From Massospora cicadina (lineage: Eukaryota > Entomophthoromycota > Entomophthoromycetes > Entomophthorales > Entomophthoraceae), in assembly GCA_022478985.1 (NCBI GenBank), contig JAKSZP010008051.1, positions 62,001 through 126,000 on the forward strand: a stretch of 64,000 nt of DNA. Reading direction: 5' to 3'. Both the position numbers and the translations under genes were made by a program. The notes beneath the pieces are model-generated. The model had not been told where the DNA came from. It made no database searches and saw only the letters and a program-made list of their open reading frames with translations. Shown piece after piece: positions 1-10,734 of the stretch. The first letter of the stretch is position 1. Each line of letters begins with the position of its first letter.

Positions 1-824
1 TCCTCATCCAAGGGCTCTTCTTTAAGTAGCTCTGACTGAGCAGGAGGCATTTTCTGATGACGCCACCAACATGTATATTCCTTTAATTTGATTGCATCTC
101 ATTGTTCCTTTGTGGCTCTATCCTACTGTTCCCTAAAGGCATTTCTTCTTATATTGTCACGATTATGCAAGATCTCTTATCATGTCGCACACACTAGTAT
201 GCAATTTTATCCACTTAATACTTGTGGGAATCTTCACGTTGTAATTCTACAAACTTGATGGTAAAACTATTGCTAGTCTTGACATTTCAGTCAATCAACC
301 GCGCTGACAAGTAGTAGTTGGATGCTGTTACCAGGACCTAATTTTTTACAATGGGCTTAACGCGCTTGAGGCTGGTTCAGAGTTCAAATAAGAATAAACC
401 TTAAATATATATAGTCATAAAAGGTTAAATTTGGTAGTTAAATAATAGTTCTACATAATGTATTATGCAAAAATCAGAAATATATCAAAAATAAGTTGAT
501 CAGCGCAGGCTCTGTTGGAACTTTGAATAGATCAGGGTATAATATCCCAGTTCCATCACATGAGATAGAGAGTGTATTAATAAGGAGAAAGCTAAAACAC
601 ATAGGAAAGTGTATCACTAAGGAAACAATTAATATTTGTGAGCTCATTATTACATCATAATTTGAGTTGATTCCTTGTCATTTTAATTTAAATATAGAAG
701 ATATTCGAACCTTATAAATTATAGGCTTGGTGGCACATATTATATAACTAAATAATATGGATATGAGGAGACCTCAGCAAATCATAAAATAAATAGGAAA
801 CCCAAGGTTGAGGCTTCACTCATA
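1..824. other. AT-rich stretch without a recognisable gene
   Basis: I see no convincing coding sequence. At about 787-840 the minus strand carries a motif of roughly 40 bases (GTGAAGCCTCAACCTTGG core) that also begins the LTR-like repeats of family X near 36.5, 41.6, 53.9 and 58.6 kb. Similarity beyond those bases is weak here, so this may be an eroded end of the same family. The rest looks like decayed repeat. Confidence 0.4.
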
Positions 825-1600
825 TTACAGTGAATACCAACAGTTAGACTTAAGGAGATCTACACTATCTTGTTGGAGTGCCCAGACTAATTCTCTCAAT
901 TCTTTGATTTCCCGTTGCATTGCTGCTCTCTTTAGTTCTGATCTGTTGTAGCTCAGACAAGAGATGGTTGTTGGTCTCAATGTTGCTTTCCAAATGCTGT
1001 GCGAGAACCTCCATTTCATTTTGGATGTATTAATTAAATTTCTCAAATTCTTCAGCCTGTCAACTAACGTCTCATGAAGTGACACAGTAGCTTTTGGCTA
1101 CCTCTCTGAATTGAGTCATTCTTTGAGTCCATTCATTGGTGACTTTAAGGTTGTCAATGGTTTGATATCCTATATATAACATGTTCCAGTTCAATCGATT
1201 GATATCTGTCCAGTCATTGCAAAAACTGCACACTAATGTTGTGGTTTGTCATCAACTGCTTAATGAATTCCCCTAGAAATTGGCTTCCAGATACTGTTTA
1301 AGTTTTTCGGTGCTACCATATTTTGCTTTTCTGTTAAACACTTACATTACAGGATATGATGGCAAAATTATAATTTTTTATTTTCATGTTGGTTTGGAGA
1401 TTGCCAGCAGGGTTTTGCCCCACCTGCAATAGATTTTTAGCTTGTTGTAGTACTTGACTATGGCTTAAAGACCGAAAATTCATATTACTGGAGTATCTGG
1501 CCCTGATTCTTCTAACAATAAAATAAGGTAGATACCAGATCAGATTGTTTGTTGCCAAAAATATGGAATTTTCAAAGTAACATTTGTGCAATATGTCTCA
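825..1600 (-). pseudogene. Decayed gag-like coding remnant
   Basis: Several short minus-strand reading segments lie end to end here, broken by stops and frame changes. The downstream part (825-1085) is rich in Glu, Lys, Arg and Leu and, read across frames, has a coiled-coil look such as is common in gag N-terminal regions. No zinc knuckle, protease or RT is seen beside it. It lies just beyond the putative 3' LTR of element A, so it probably belongs to another element. Assignment to gag is inference from composition and context. Confidence 0.3.
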
Positions 1601-1639
1601 GCTGTTCCTCTGTAAGCTTAAGAAGTCATAAAGCTCTCA

Positions 1640-2228
1640 AACCGTGAGGATAATTAAATCCAACTTTCTCCAGCTCCATCCTATTAGGAGTAAAAGGGTT
1701 TACATAGAAGATGACAGATTGGTTATACTAGCCATCTCCCCTTCCAAAGTCAGATTTATTGTAAGCTTTATTTTTTTGCTACTACAGCCCTTGTAATGTG
1801 CACTAATTGTGTAGTGCAATGCCACTTTATTTCATATGTGCACAAAATATGTTGGTTTCTCCATCTCTTAGTTTGCTGTATAGCGCAACTAAGCAGTTTC
1901 TCACTAACATCTAATATAGTTAAAAAAGACTCTAAAGAACTAAGCAGATTGTTAACAAGTTAAACAATTGAAGTTACTTTTACTTTACTAATAGATTAAT
2001 AATATTTATAGTCAAATCACTTCATTCAGGACACATTAGGTCCCTTGTGATAAGTATCATCGACTATTGTACTAAGCAATTGTGTAGGAAGTTGATTTGT
2101 AAAAAGGGATAAAATGGGAAGTCATGGGGCAAATATAATGAAATTAATTTTAGAAAAAACTAATAACGGGGTGTGATCAGTTTACAACTTGATTCACAAA
2201 AAGATATTAACTCAATAATTATCCAACA
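1640..2228 (-). repeat. Putative 3' LTR of element A
   Basis: Downstream of the chromodomain remnant the minus strand has a purine-rich run (AAGAGGGG) directly before TGTTGGATAATT, a good polypurine-tract/LTR junction. The LTR would start at 2228 and run leftwards. The left edge was not located and no matching 5' LTR was found, so the extent is a guess. Confidence 0.35.
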
Positions 2229-2399
2229 CCCCTCTTACGCCTGTAGGGTTCTCTTATTGCATTACAGGCAGAGTGGCTTTGCCTCAGAACTACACTATCC
2301 TTTCATTTTTGTATGGGAAAGATTCCTCTTTTTAGCACTAGGTGGTTCATGGGAGAGATTCCTCCACCTTAGACATGGACAAGGTCTTAGTTCTAAAGT

Positions 2400-2610
2400 T
2401 TCTTAAGGGGCTTGATCGCCATATAGCAGCAATCTTCTGAGGGGCGGTGGCGTCTGGGTAATATTCATGGAAGTCTTCCACTAACTCCTTGCATTTTGTG
2501 CAGTTGCGTGCTTATCCAACTGTTCTCATAAGAAGTGTACCTTACAAACTAAAAGGTATTGGAAAGATAGACGTGATTTTCAGGAGTCTAGAATCATATC
2601 TACCTCTATC
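2400..2610 (-). pseudogene. Chromodomain remnant of element A integrase
   Basis: On the minus strand the translation across about 70 codons resembles the chromodomain end of chromoviral integrases: a VDMILDSRKSRL-like start, a QYLLV-K-type strand, an aromatic/Glu segment and a tail EDFHEYYPDA that matches the usual EF-x-YP ending. One or more stops and a frame change interrupt it. It lies downstream of the integrase and just before the putative polypurine tract, where chromoviruses place it. The domain binds modified histones in active elements; this copy cannot be functional. Confidence 0.65.
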
Positions 2611-2639
2611 TACTGGGAGTTCCTGATGAAAATGGGCCT

Positions 2640-3700
2640 GAGGGACATTGGTCTTTCACCCTTGAAGGGAGGCAGGAGGGAGGTGTGAAATATGCTATGG
2701 TACTCACAATGCACCGGGAGTTTTATGTGGAAAGTTCAATTGTCTAGATCTTCCTCGACATTCAAAAGGGCCTGAGCTTTTGGACGCCGGCTTTCTGGTG
2801 GGGACTTTCAGGTAGAGATTCCACATGTACGACATGAATAGCGAGCCAATCCTGATCTGATGGCTGAGGACGCGTTTATAGTTAAAAACTTCTTGTACCC
2901 TTTGATTTCTTTTGTTAAACTTTCACAGAAGAGCCTCTAGGTTTTATAGATGGCAGTTAAAAGACCTTTGCTGCTGGGACTGCTGAGTAAAGCTTGGGAA
3001 CAATTTGAAAGGAGGGGTAGTAACCTAGTTGGCCTCAAAGGGGGAAAGCCTGTGGAAAAGTGAATGCATTAATTTAAAAAATTGTGCCAGGGGAAGATAC
3101 ATGTCCCAGGTGTCTTAGAGGTAGACGCGTAGCAGCTCAAGTACTGCTGTATAACTTGATTCACACTTTTGGTATGTCCGTCAGACTGGGGGTTATAGGT
3201 GATGGATCAACATAATCTAACTTTGAGGAGGCCCAAAAGTTCTTTAAAAGTGGGCAGTGAACTGGGGACCCCAGTCACTCATGACACTTTAGGAAGGCAA
3301 AACATGGTGAACATTTGGGTAACAAACAGAGTTGCTGTTTCCACTGCTGTTATGAACGAATGGCATGAGGTAAAGAAGCAAACTTAGTGATTTGGTTGAA
3401 AACTACCATTACAGCATAAAGGCTGTTAAAGAAGCTGAGTTCCACAATGAATTTGACTGTGACTGAGGTCCAAGAGCCTTCAACTTGCTGCAGGGTTGCA
3501 GAAGCCCTTTTCACTTGGGCAGTCTAACTTTGCACAGGCGCAGGTGATGCAGTTGGCTATCCAAGCAGTGACATCCAATAAGGAACATGTCCAGAATATA
3601 GGGCCACTTAATAAGGTCTGCATGCTTCTTAATTCCAGGGTAGCCTTTTGTTGGGAAACGTGGTGCTCCTCAATGACTCGGGTGCAAAAAGAGGGAGGAC
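2640..3700 (-). pseudogene. Integrase remnant of element A
   Basis: Read on the minus strand from 3700 downward, there is a decayed H2C2 zinc-binding region with a clear C-I-T-C pair near 3.55 kb, then the catalytic core. Around 3190-3260 the core motif TYNPQSDGHTKSVNQ is seen, equivalent to the family's YHPQTDGQTERVNQ, with a preceding segment equivalent to DRGPQFTAHF. Stops are frequent. An active enzyme would insert the DNA copy; here the frame is broken throughout. A few internal stops suit CAG/CAA to TAG/TAA decay. Confidence 0.7.
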
Positions 3701-4329
3701 TTAGACCATATCAAAACAAGCCTATTACACCCTTCAGGGCATACATGGGTCACTTCCTACTCTTGTTTTTCAGATCTTTATACAACTCCACTTCCTCCAG
3801 GCAACACATTTGGGCAGCGAGGATGTAGGAAAGGACCAGGTTTTTAGGGCCAGATTACAAGAAATTTGGAGAGAGAGGCTAAGGAAAGAATTAGGGAGTA
3901 AGGAGCCACCATAGTATATTCCAAAGGGTCCTGTCACTGTTTATTGACAGGAAGAAGTTCCAGCTCGGCATATTGGGCATAACGTTCATGGGTCTCTTGA
4001 TAAACCCATATTTGAAGTGAAACCTGCAGAGGTATTTATATGTGGGGCTTGGAAGTGACCCAGTTTCTGGGGTTTCTATAATATATTTGAGCTTTATTAT
4101 CTGTCTGGAAAAGTGGTTAGCCTGGCAGGGTAATTCCTGTTTCCATTCTAGTGCAGATTTTGTTAAACACATGTTCAAAACTTTTACTGAATTTAAAAAT
4201 TTTGGTGGGGTAAATTTGTCCCAAGGTTGATCCACCTTTATTATTTTTTTTAATATCTGTGTGGAGAGAGATCTCTTGTTGCACGCCCTGAGGAAGTAGC
4301 CCCAATAGGTAATTGACCAGGACTCTGCT
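3701..4329 (-). pseudogene. RNase H-to-integrase linker of element A
   Basis: The minus-strand segment at 3891-4235 stays open for 114 codons but has no domain I can name. Its position between RNase H and integrase, in line with both, suggests the linker and start of integrase of element A. Overlapping plus-strand frames look like shadows. Confidence 0.4.
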
Positions 4330-4619
4330 GCAAGTTCCTTATCATTATTGGGTCATGCCTGCTCAGCGGATGTGAACTTTTCAAGAAAAGTAAGCCATGG
4401 GGTGTTTGGGCTCACTCATGCTCCTGCATCAGCACTGCACCCATAGCCACTGAGGAGGCATCAAAGCTCCCATAAAGGGGTTCGTAGTTTTTGCGTGATG
4501 GAGCACTGGGGCAGTGAGAAAGATCTTTCTGATACCCTCAAACGCCTGATGACACTCTGTGGACAATTTGTAGGGGAAGTCCTTCACCACATTAAAAGGT
4601 AAAGTGGTGCCTACAGTTA
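4330..4619 (-). pseudogene. RNase H remnant of element A
   Basis: The minus strand encodes FDASSVAMGAVLMQEHE near 4.4-4.47 kb, the first RNase H strand of gypsy pol (family form: TDASDYAIGAVLSQ), with the catalytic Asp kept. Upstream it joins the RT remnant at 4620-4991, downstream the integrase linker. In-frame stops follow. RNase H would remove the RNA strand during reverse transcription. Confidence 0.65.
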
Positions 4620-4991
4620 GGCCATGGTTGTGAGAATTTCTTTAAAAGATAATGTGAAGAAAGCTCTGAACTTTTTGGTTGGTCAGAGTGGGACATGACT
4701 GGATGGCCTCCATCTTTACAGGGGGGACAGTGTATGCATTTTTCAAAACCAAGTTATCAAAGAAGGGAACCTCTTTATGGAAGAACTCATACTTGAGGGT
4801 TTTACAAAGAGATACGCCTTTTGTAGAGCTGCCACCACAGCTTCCAGGTCCTTGACATGTTGATCCAGGGTGAGAGAATTGATTAGTATATTGTCAATGG
4901 ATGCAACGTTGCAGGAAAACTTTAAGTCGCCCATTATGTTGTCAATGCGGTGCTGGATTGTGGCTAGTGTGTTTTTCAATCCATAGGGCAT
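4620..4991 (-). pseudogene. RT remnant of element A, C-terminal half
   Basis: Starts exactly at the left edge of element B with MPYGLKN-LATIQHRIDNIM, the family's palm motif before the catalytic loop. The YIDD box is decayed to SIDN (near 4885), so two positions of the active site are altered. The upstream half of the domain lies at 11789-12390 on the other side of B. Frame and sequence continue across once the insertion and duplicated bases are ignored. Confidence 0.8.
4987..4991. repeat. Left target-site duplication of element B
   Basis: GGCAT here and GGAAT at 11789-11793 flank element B. Four of five bases agree, and both sit in the RT frame of element A. Confidence 0.65.
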
Positions 4992-5734
4992 TGTTGGAAT
5001 TCAGGCTTTTTTTTTTCTCAGCGATGCTTTTTTCACGTGAATTTTAACAATATTTTTGCAGGAGATGTAAACTCTCAAAGTATAGATAATGATCTTAAGG
5101 GGTTTTGATAATACTTAAATGTGAAATATGAGAATTTATTAATACTACAAAAACTTGATTTTTATAAGTTTCTTATATTCGATTGGAAGGTTTAAAGTGA
5201 AAACCTCTCAATATCTCGATGCTTAGTATATAAATTGTATTGAGACTTTAATTAATAAGGCGTGAAATTCAGATTAGGCTAGGAATAGCCAAATTAGGGA
5301 ATATTGGGTTTCACCTATTGGAACTCTTGAGACTTGCCTCACTTTGATGGAATGGCCAATGGAGGGTTGATGGCAGGTAGGACATTCCTTGAGGTATGGA
5401 ATCAATATATTTGACCCAATCCTTGGGCGGTAAAATATTTGCACCTTGAAGGACCCTCACCAACCCTATAAAAGGGGGTAATCTCCTCCTAGGTGTGTAA
5501 AGTAAACTGCAAGTGGGCCAGCGAGGAACCTCGGATGGACTCCCCAGATTCCGCTTCATGGTAGGTGCAATCTGACTGCCCAAACTCGTGTTATTTGACC
5601 ATGAAGTAATAATAAAAGTATTGCCCCAATTTGAGAGGTTTCACCAAGAATTGGTCAGGGTCTTTTTGCCAATACTATCATTATTTAACTCTGAAACGCT
5701 CTTCTCACAATATCAGACTTGTAATTGTCTGACA
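4992..5734 (-). repeat. 3' LTR of element B
   Basis: About 743 bp, matching 10735-11788 over its length except for the insert in the latter. The minus strand starts TGTCAGACAATTAC and ends CCAACA. A purine run (GAAGGAGGTAA on minus, about 5735-5746) directly precedes it inside the element. A TATAAAA is conserved in both LTRs but points along the plus strand. Confidence 0.85.
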
Positions 5735-5760
5735 TTACCTCCTTCAAGAGTGCTAGGGGC
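5735..5760 (-). other. Polypurine tract of element B
   Basis: On the minus strand GAAGGAGGTAA abuts the 3' LTR start, the position where plus-strand DNA synthesis is primed in LTR elements. Assigned by position and composition. Confidence 0.55.
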
Positions 5761-6039
5761 TGAATAAAGGCGTAAGAACCGGTCATAAACCTAGTTATGG
5801 TAAATCCAGAAGCAAGGGATTTGATGGAGTAGCCATCCCCTCGCTTATATGTGACTACAAAGTTCCCTCCCAGATAGATACAAGCTTCTCACTCCTAGGG
5901 TTGATCCAATTGTGGTAATATAGTACCAATTCTGATACTTGGAAAGAATAGGGGCACAGATCTCATTAGCGGCTTAGTCTTCTTCAGTGAAGTTATTTGC
6001 CAAGTTAGTCATAGCCTCTGATTTTAATTGGACGATTTG

Positions 6040-6700
6040 CTGGGCTTATTTTTCCATGGCTTGTTCAGGGTCAGTCCTGTCAGAGAAAATATTTTTGACT
6101 AATAAAGCCAGCACCACAGGTTCTCGCCCATATAACACACAGAAAGGGGCCATTTTGAGGATGAAATGGTAACTAATAAAATAGGCAATGAGCGCGCTGG
6201 TTAGGTAGAGATCCCAATGGGAAGATTCTGGATTGGCCATTTTGAAGATTATAGAGACCAGGGTCAGATAACTCTTTCTACGGCCCCTTTGTGGATGGGT
6301 TGTAGGGGGCCAAGAAGAGTTGTTGTGTTCCCATGGATGTGGCGAGGAGCTTTATCACTTGGGAAGTAAAGTTTGTATCATTGTTACAAAGGAGGACTTG
6401 GGGGCAACCATGATGCATGAAAATATATTGATGTAGGAAGGTCGAAGTGACTTTGGCAGTCTGTGCGGGGAGAGCAACAGCTTCACCTATTTGGTGAAAT
6501 GTCAATTCCAAACAAGTTATAACGATTGTCACTGGTAGTCTGAGGGAGAGGATCTACCACATCCAAACTTATGGTGTAGAAGGGTTGTTGGGGGCGTCGT
6601 AGGTTGGTACTGATACCATGTCTTAAAATTGGATTGATTGTACAGGTCAGACAAAAATCCAGGACTTCAGTAATGGTCTTCATGATTCCCTCCCAGTATT
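6040..6700 (-). pseudogene. Integrase remnant of element B
   Basis: Minus-strand segments at 6483-6683, 6278-6532 and 6046-6240 form a gypsy integrase core in three frames: ISLDVVDPLPQTT (catalytic Asp region), EAVALPAQTAK, HGCPQVLLCNND-NFTSQV (second Asp region, first D replaced by N), then LAPYNPSTKG (glutamate region truncated), then a C-terminal part with VLYGREPVV. Almost the same words occur intact in element D at 39154-39972, which shows where B has lost bases. Confidence 0.75.
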
Positions 6701-6816
6701 TGCATTCTCTAATTCACTCATAGGTTTTTCGTACTCCACTGTGCCCCATGATAGTATGAGACTTCAAGATCACAGGTACTCGCTCTGAAGGCCAGAGAAG
6801 GGCAACCAGTTTACTC

Positions 6817-7500
6817 CTACTTTCTTGTATAACTTCCCACTTTCCACCTTGATGTTGCAGAGTGCCGAGCTAGCATTTTCTGTACTGTTTCATATTTATC
6901 AGCCCACGCGTTAGAATATATGAGGAGATCATGTAGCCTCTCAGCTTCACTATTATTTAAGTGAAGAAAAGGCAGCCGCGTCAACCCACCTACACTCAGG
7001 TGACGGGTTACAGCCTGATGATTATTGATCATGGCATACTTCTGGAGTTTCAGACCCAGCAAGCCAGCCGTCCAATAAGTTCATTCATATTTTGTGACCA
7101 CTTCAAGGAGGCGTGGTTGGAAACTACTTTAGATGACGTCCCATATAATAAGGGGTGATAATACTTTACAGCGAGAAAGACAGCCAGGTACCCCTTCTCA
7201 GTGACGCTGTAGCAGCGTTCAACTTTTGAGAGCATTTAACTGAAGTAAACACGGGATGATCACCCAGTTCTCATCCAATTGAGCCAAAATAGCTAAATGG
7301 CTTAATCAGAGGCATCAATGAACAACATAATGGAGCTTGGAATAGTCAGGGTGACGGAGGATTGGCTGTTGTTGCAATAATTCCTTCAGGTTCTTAGACG
7401 CGGCTTTCTATTCAGCACCTAATGACAAAAGAGAGTGCTTTTAGCCAAGAAGAGTATGAGGCACTCACTGATCTAGGTGAACTTGAGGATGAATTGATGG
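6817..7500 (-). pseudogene. RNase H and linker remnant of element B
   Basis: Between the RT (above 7600) and integrase (below 6700), minus-strand pieces at 7050-7235 and 6817-7062 read like the RNase H of gypsy pol: a YSVTEKGYLAVFLAVKYY helix (family: YSATEKECLAVVWAVRKF), then an H-A-S-L-K-W segment equivalent to the family's TDHKSLKW. The first strand with its Asp lies near 7.3 kb and is damaged. Stops separate the pieces. Confidence 0.65.
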
Positions 7501-7602
7501 TAATACCCTATCATGCCAAAGTATACCTGTATAGCAGGAAGGTTTTAGAGCGCAGGCATTTTAAATATAGCTTCAACCTTACCTTGAGGGGTTAAATCCC
7601 AT

Positions 7603-8400
7603 TTAGTGAGATGGCGTGCACGAGGAAATCCAGGTTCTTCTGGAAAAAAGTACACTTGAAGGCTTTAGTTTGATGTTAGTTGCCCGCAAGCATTGAAGCA
7701 CTTCCTTTAAGTGCGTGAGATGATCGTTGAAGGCCTTGGAGAAAACTTTGATGTCATTGAGATAGACAATCACACAACTCAGATTGAGATCTTGGAGAAT
7801 ATGATCCTTTGCCCGCTGAAAAGTGGCAGGTGCATTGCACAACCCCCAGGGTAAACAAGTGGGATGATTTAGGCCCTCGCTACATATAAGGCGCACTTCT
7901 CCTGATCCTGAGGAGAAAGGCCCATCTACCAATACCTACCAACCAAGTCCATGGCAGATAAAACTTGGACTCAGAGAGTTGGGACAGAGAGTCATCAATA
8001 CGGGGGATAAGATAACTATCCTTCTTTGTGAGGTTGTTTAATTTGCGGTAGTCCATAACTACCTGATGTCCTCAAATTTTCTTCTTTATTAGTAAAAGAG
8101 GGGACGACCAAGGGCTTTGGGACGGCACCAAAAACCCAATGTCCAGAAACCTTTTGAGCTCCGTCTGCATCTATAGCTCCTCAACTTTTAATTTGTGGTA
8201 GGGTTTTGGATCAGATGGGATGAGCATCCCCAACGTCAATAGTGTGAGTTTAACTCTTCATGTGCTCATAGTCAGTAATGGATTTAGAGAAAATGTCGCT
8301 ATAGGTCTCAATTAGAGTGTGGCCTTTATCGAACTTTGCTGAGGATAGTTCCTCAGAGATATGAATGGTAGGAGACGTACATAGTAATTGGTCAGTGGGT
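7603..8400 (-). pseudogene. RT remnant of element B
   Basis: Minus strand, N-terminus near 8380: LIETYSDIFSKS (RT lead-in), a segment with SFINKEENLR-SGSYG-LPQIKQ (fingers), then 7932-7603 with GLCNAPATFQRA and VIVYLNDIKVFSKAFNDHL. The catalytic box is YLND instead of YLDD. Several in-frame TAG/TAA/TGA interrupt the upstream half. The order relative to protease (9.1 kb) and RNase H is canonical. Confidence 0.75.
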
Positions 8401-9079
8401 CAGCCGATATCAGCCACAGACCCAATACAATGGACTTTCTTGATGTCATCAATGGGTATCAGCAGGATTCTTCCAATCGCCTATTGCTTTTTTATAACCT
8501 ATCCTTTGAGGTAAAATTCCTCAGCAGGAGATTGATGGGTAGCTGATAGGCTGGGTCCAATACACCTGGTTTTACTCATGGCAAAAAGGACCAACATCCT
8601 AAAATATAATTGAATGCAATAAGCAGTTATGGGGGAGTTGTAGGGTAATCTTTGTGTCAACTATTCTTTTTTCACCAGGTTGATGACTACCTTTACAAGA
8701 AACATAAAAATATTACCCACCAGAGATTCCTATTGATTTGGGAAACTCTTTTTATTCTGACTTAACATCGTGTACTTTAGTGGTAAGAAGGAGGAGGGGT
8801 ACTAAAAAGTGCAAGCATATTCTTTTTTATAAAGCTCATTATTAGGCAGAATTAGAGGAACCTCATAGTTAAGAAAGGAGCGATAGTACTGCTTCAAGTT
8901 AATTTCTTTATATTCAATCATAAATTGGTCACCAATGAGTAGATCATAGGTATTGTTGGCCAAGGAAACTGATGGGGCTTACAAGATGAGCTTCTTAAAA
9001 CGAATGTGCAGAGAAGAGTAGGCTCTAATAGCGCGAGTGTTGACAGGACCAGCAGTGCCAAACTCTTAATTTTAGTTTA

Positions 9080-9190
9080 GGTCAGTGCCAGCTTAATTTT
9101 TTTGATGTTTGGTTGACACAACGTTCGCCAGGGACCCAGTGTCAAGGATAACCCTAACCCTCACTCCATTAACAGCGACCTCCACTTTGG
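9080..9190 (-). pseudogene. Retropepsin-like protease remnant of element B
   Basis: The minus strand encodes VEVAVNGVRVRVILDTGSLANVV. ILDTGS with an upstream beta strand is the aspartic protease signature (D-T/S-G), so the catalytic residues survive. It lies between gag-like sequence and the RT. In an active element it would cut the Gag-Pol polyprotein. Nearby stops show it is dead. Confidence 0.7.
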
Positions 9191-10704
9191 TTTAGGCTTC
9201 ACCCAAGTTGGGGGAGAGAGCGAAGACCTATTTAGATGGAGAGTAGAGGCAAATATTTTGGCAGTTTCAGGTATCTCTCTTAGATTGACTTCAGGGTGTG
9301 AACACACTGTTAGATTGGATCAGTGTAGCAATGAGCTGATCAGCATTACTGGCAGTGTCAATAACCTCAAAACTCCTTAACACTTAATGGAGATAAATTT
9401 GATGGGGGATCCTAGACATATCCACTCTCTCCAGGTTCAAACCAATAGATACCACCACTTCATCTGGTGCTCCTAAGACATAATGACTAACATTTTCACA
9501 GCCCCCTTCAGATTTGTTATCAAAAGGGGTTATCAATGCACGTCAGGGAGTCCATCAGTTGTGAGGTAAGTTCAGGGCTTCCTTTTTGCAGGGGAAACCC
9601 TAGGGGCGCTCATCTACCCTATTAGCTTTTGGAAGAGACGCTTTAATTGTTACAGCTCTACATTCAGCCTTTGGTGTAGGGGGTTTGGGCAGCCCCATTT
9701 CTACTGGTTTTGGACTAGAGATGGCCCAAGGAGCGGGTGAGGGAGATAGAGGTAGCATCTTGGAAGGACGGGATAATGGAATAACTTAGGAAGGCCATTC
9801 TGGAGAAAGAGAGGGGCAAGGAAAAGGGATGACTGCCTTCACCAACTGGAATTTTGAGCTTAAGACGAAGGGGAGCACTGCTCCGTCACTCCCATTATCC
9901 TCTGGAAAAATTCATAAGATGGAGAAGCATTGTGTAGTGGCAGCTCCACAGGAGCAGGTTTCCAGAGGGTGACAGCCATAGAAGAGGCTAGAGGGGTCGG
10001 AGTAAATACTTGCCTCAGAGCTCCTTGAGTAGATTCAAATTCATAGATGTCAACCACCTCTAGCAAGACCTCCTTGATTCTCATACATTTTGGAAAGAGC
10101 GCTTTACTGTAGATATATGCATCGCTTAGGAGGGATGGGATGTTAATCTGGCCAAGATAGCCGCAATGGCATCGTTTAGTGGTAGCATTTTTGCAAGCAG
10201 TAGAGGTTGAGCTTTACTGTACAACTGCTCAACAAAAAAGGCGATCATTCTACATTTTTCGGGCTAAGGCACATAAAGGCCTGTTTTTGCTTTTTTAAAC
10301 TTTGTGGGGAGCCAAGTTCCTCATTAAGTGCTTGTTTAACCTCCGTTCATGTGCTGAGGGTGGTCATGTGTAGAACCATTATCTTTTGAGCCATAAAACT
10401 CAAGCAGGGAAGGATATACTTAATTTTAAGATGGTCAGTTGCTCCTTCCATAGCAGCTTCATACATAAAAGTAAGGAGGCAATACATCCCCCATCCAGGG
10501 TGAACTTGTCCCTAAAAGGGGGTTTGTATATACTAGGGGAGGTCCCATAGGGGCCTTGAATAGTGCTGCTCAAGCCTTTTCTTAGTGAGACAAAGTACTA
10601 TCTAACTAAAGCTCCAGAGTATATAGCCAGGTTTTAAATTCAGCGAGAAGGTTATGAGGGTTACTTTCCTACCCAATATCCATTATTTCCTATTTTGTTA
10701 TGTG
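9191..10704 (-). pseudogene. Gag remnant of element B
   Basis: From the 5' LTR edge (10734) the minus strand reads SSLQEAVHHITKQEIMDIG and NPHNLLAEFKTWLYTLEL, a capsid-like start interrupted by stops, then the open piece 9860-10084 and a proline-rich tail near 9.7 kb. No clear CCHC zinc knuckle was found. The call rests on position between 5' LTR and protease. Other frames in this area are shadows. Confidence 0.5.
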
Positions 10705-10734
10705 GTGTACAGCCTCCTGTAGTGAGCTCAAACT
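10705..10734 (-). other. Primer-binding region of element B
   Basis: Directly inside the 5' LTR the minus strand reads GAGCTCACTACAGGAGG. Element D has GTGCTCACTACAGGGG at the same place, so the site is conserved between the two families. The priming tRNA cannot be named from this. Confidence 0.5.
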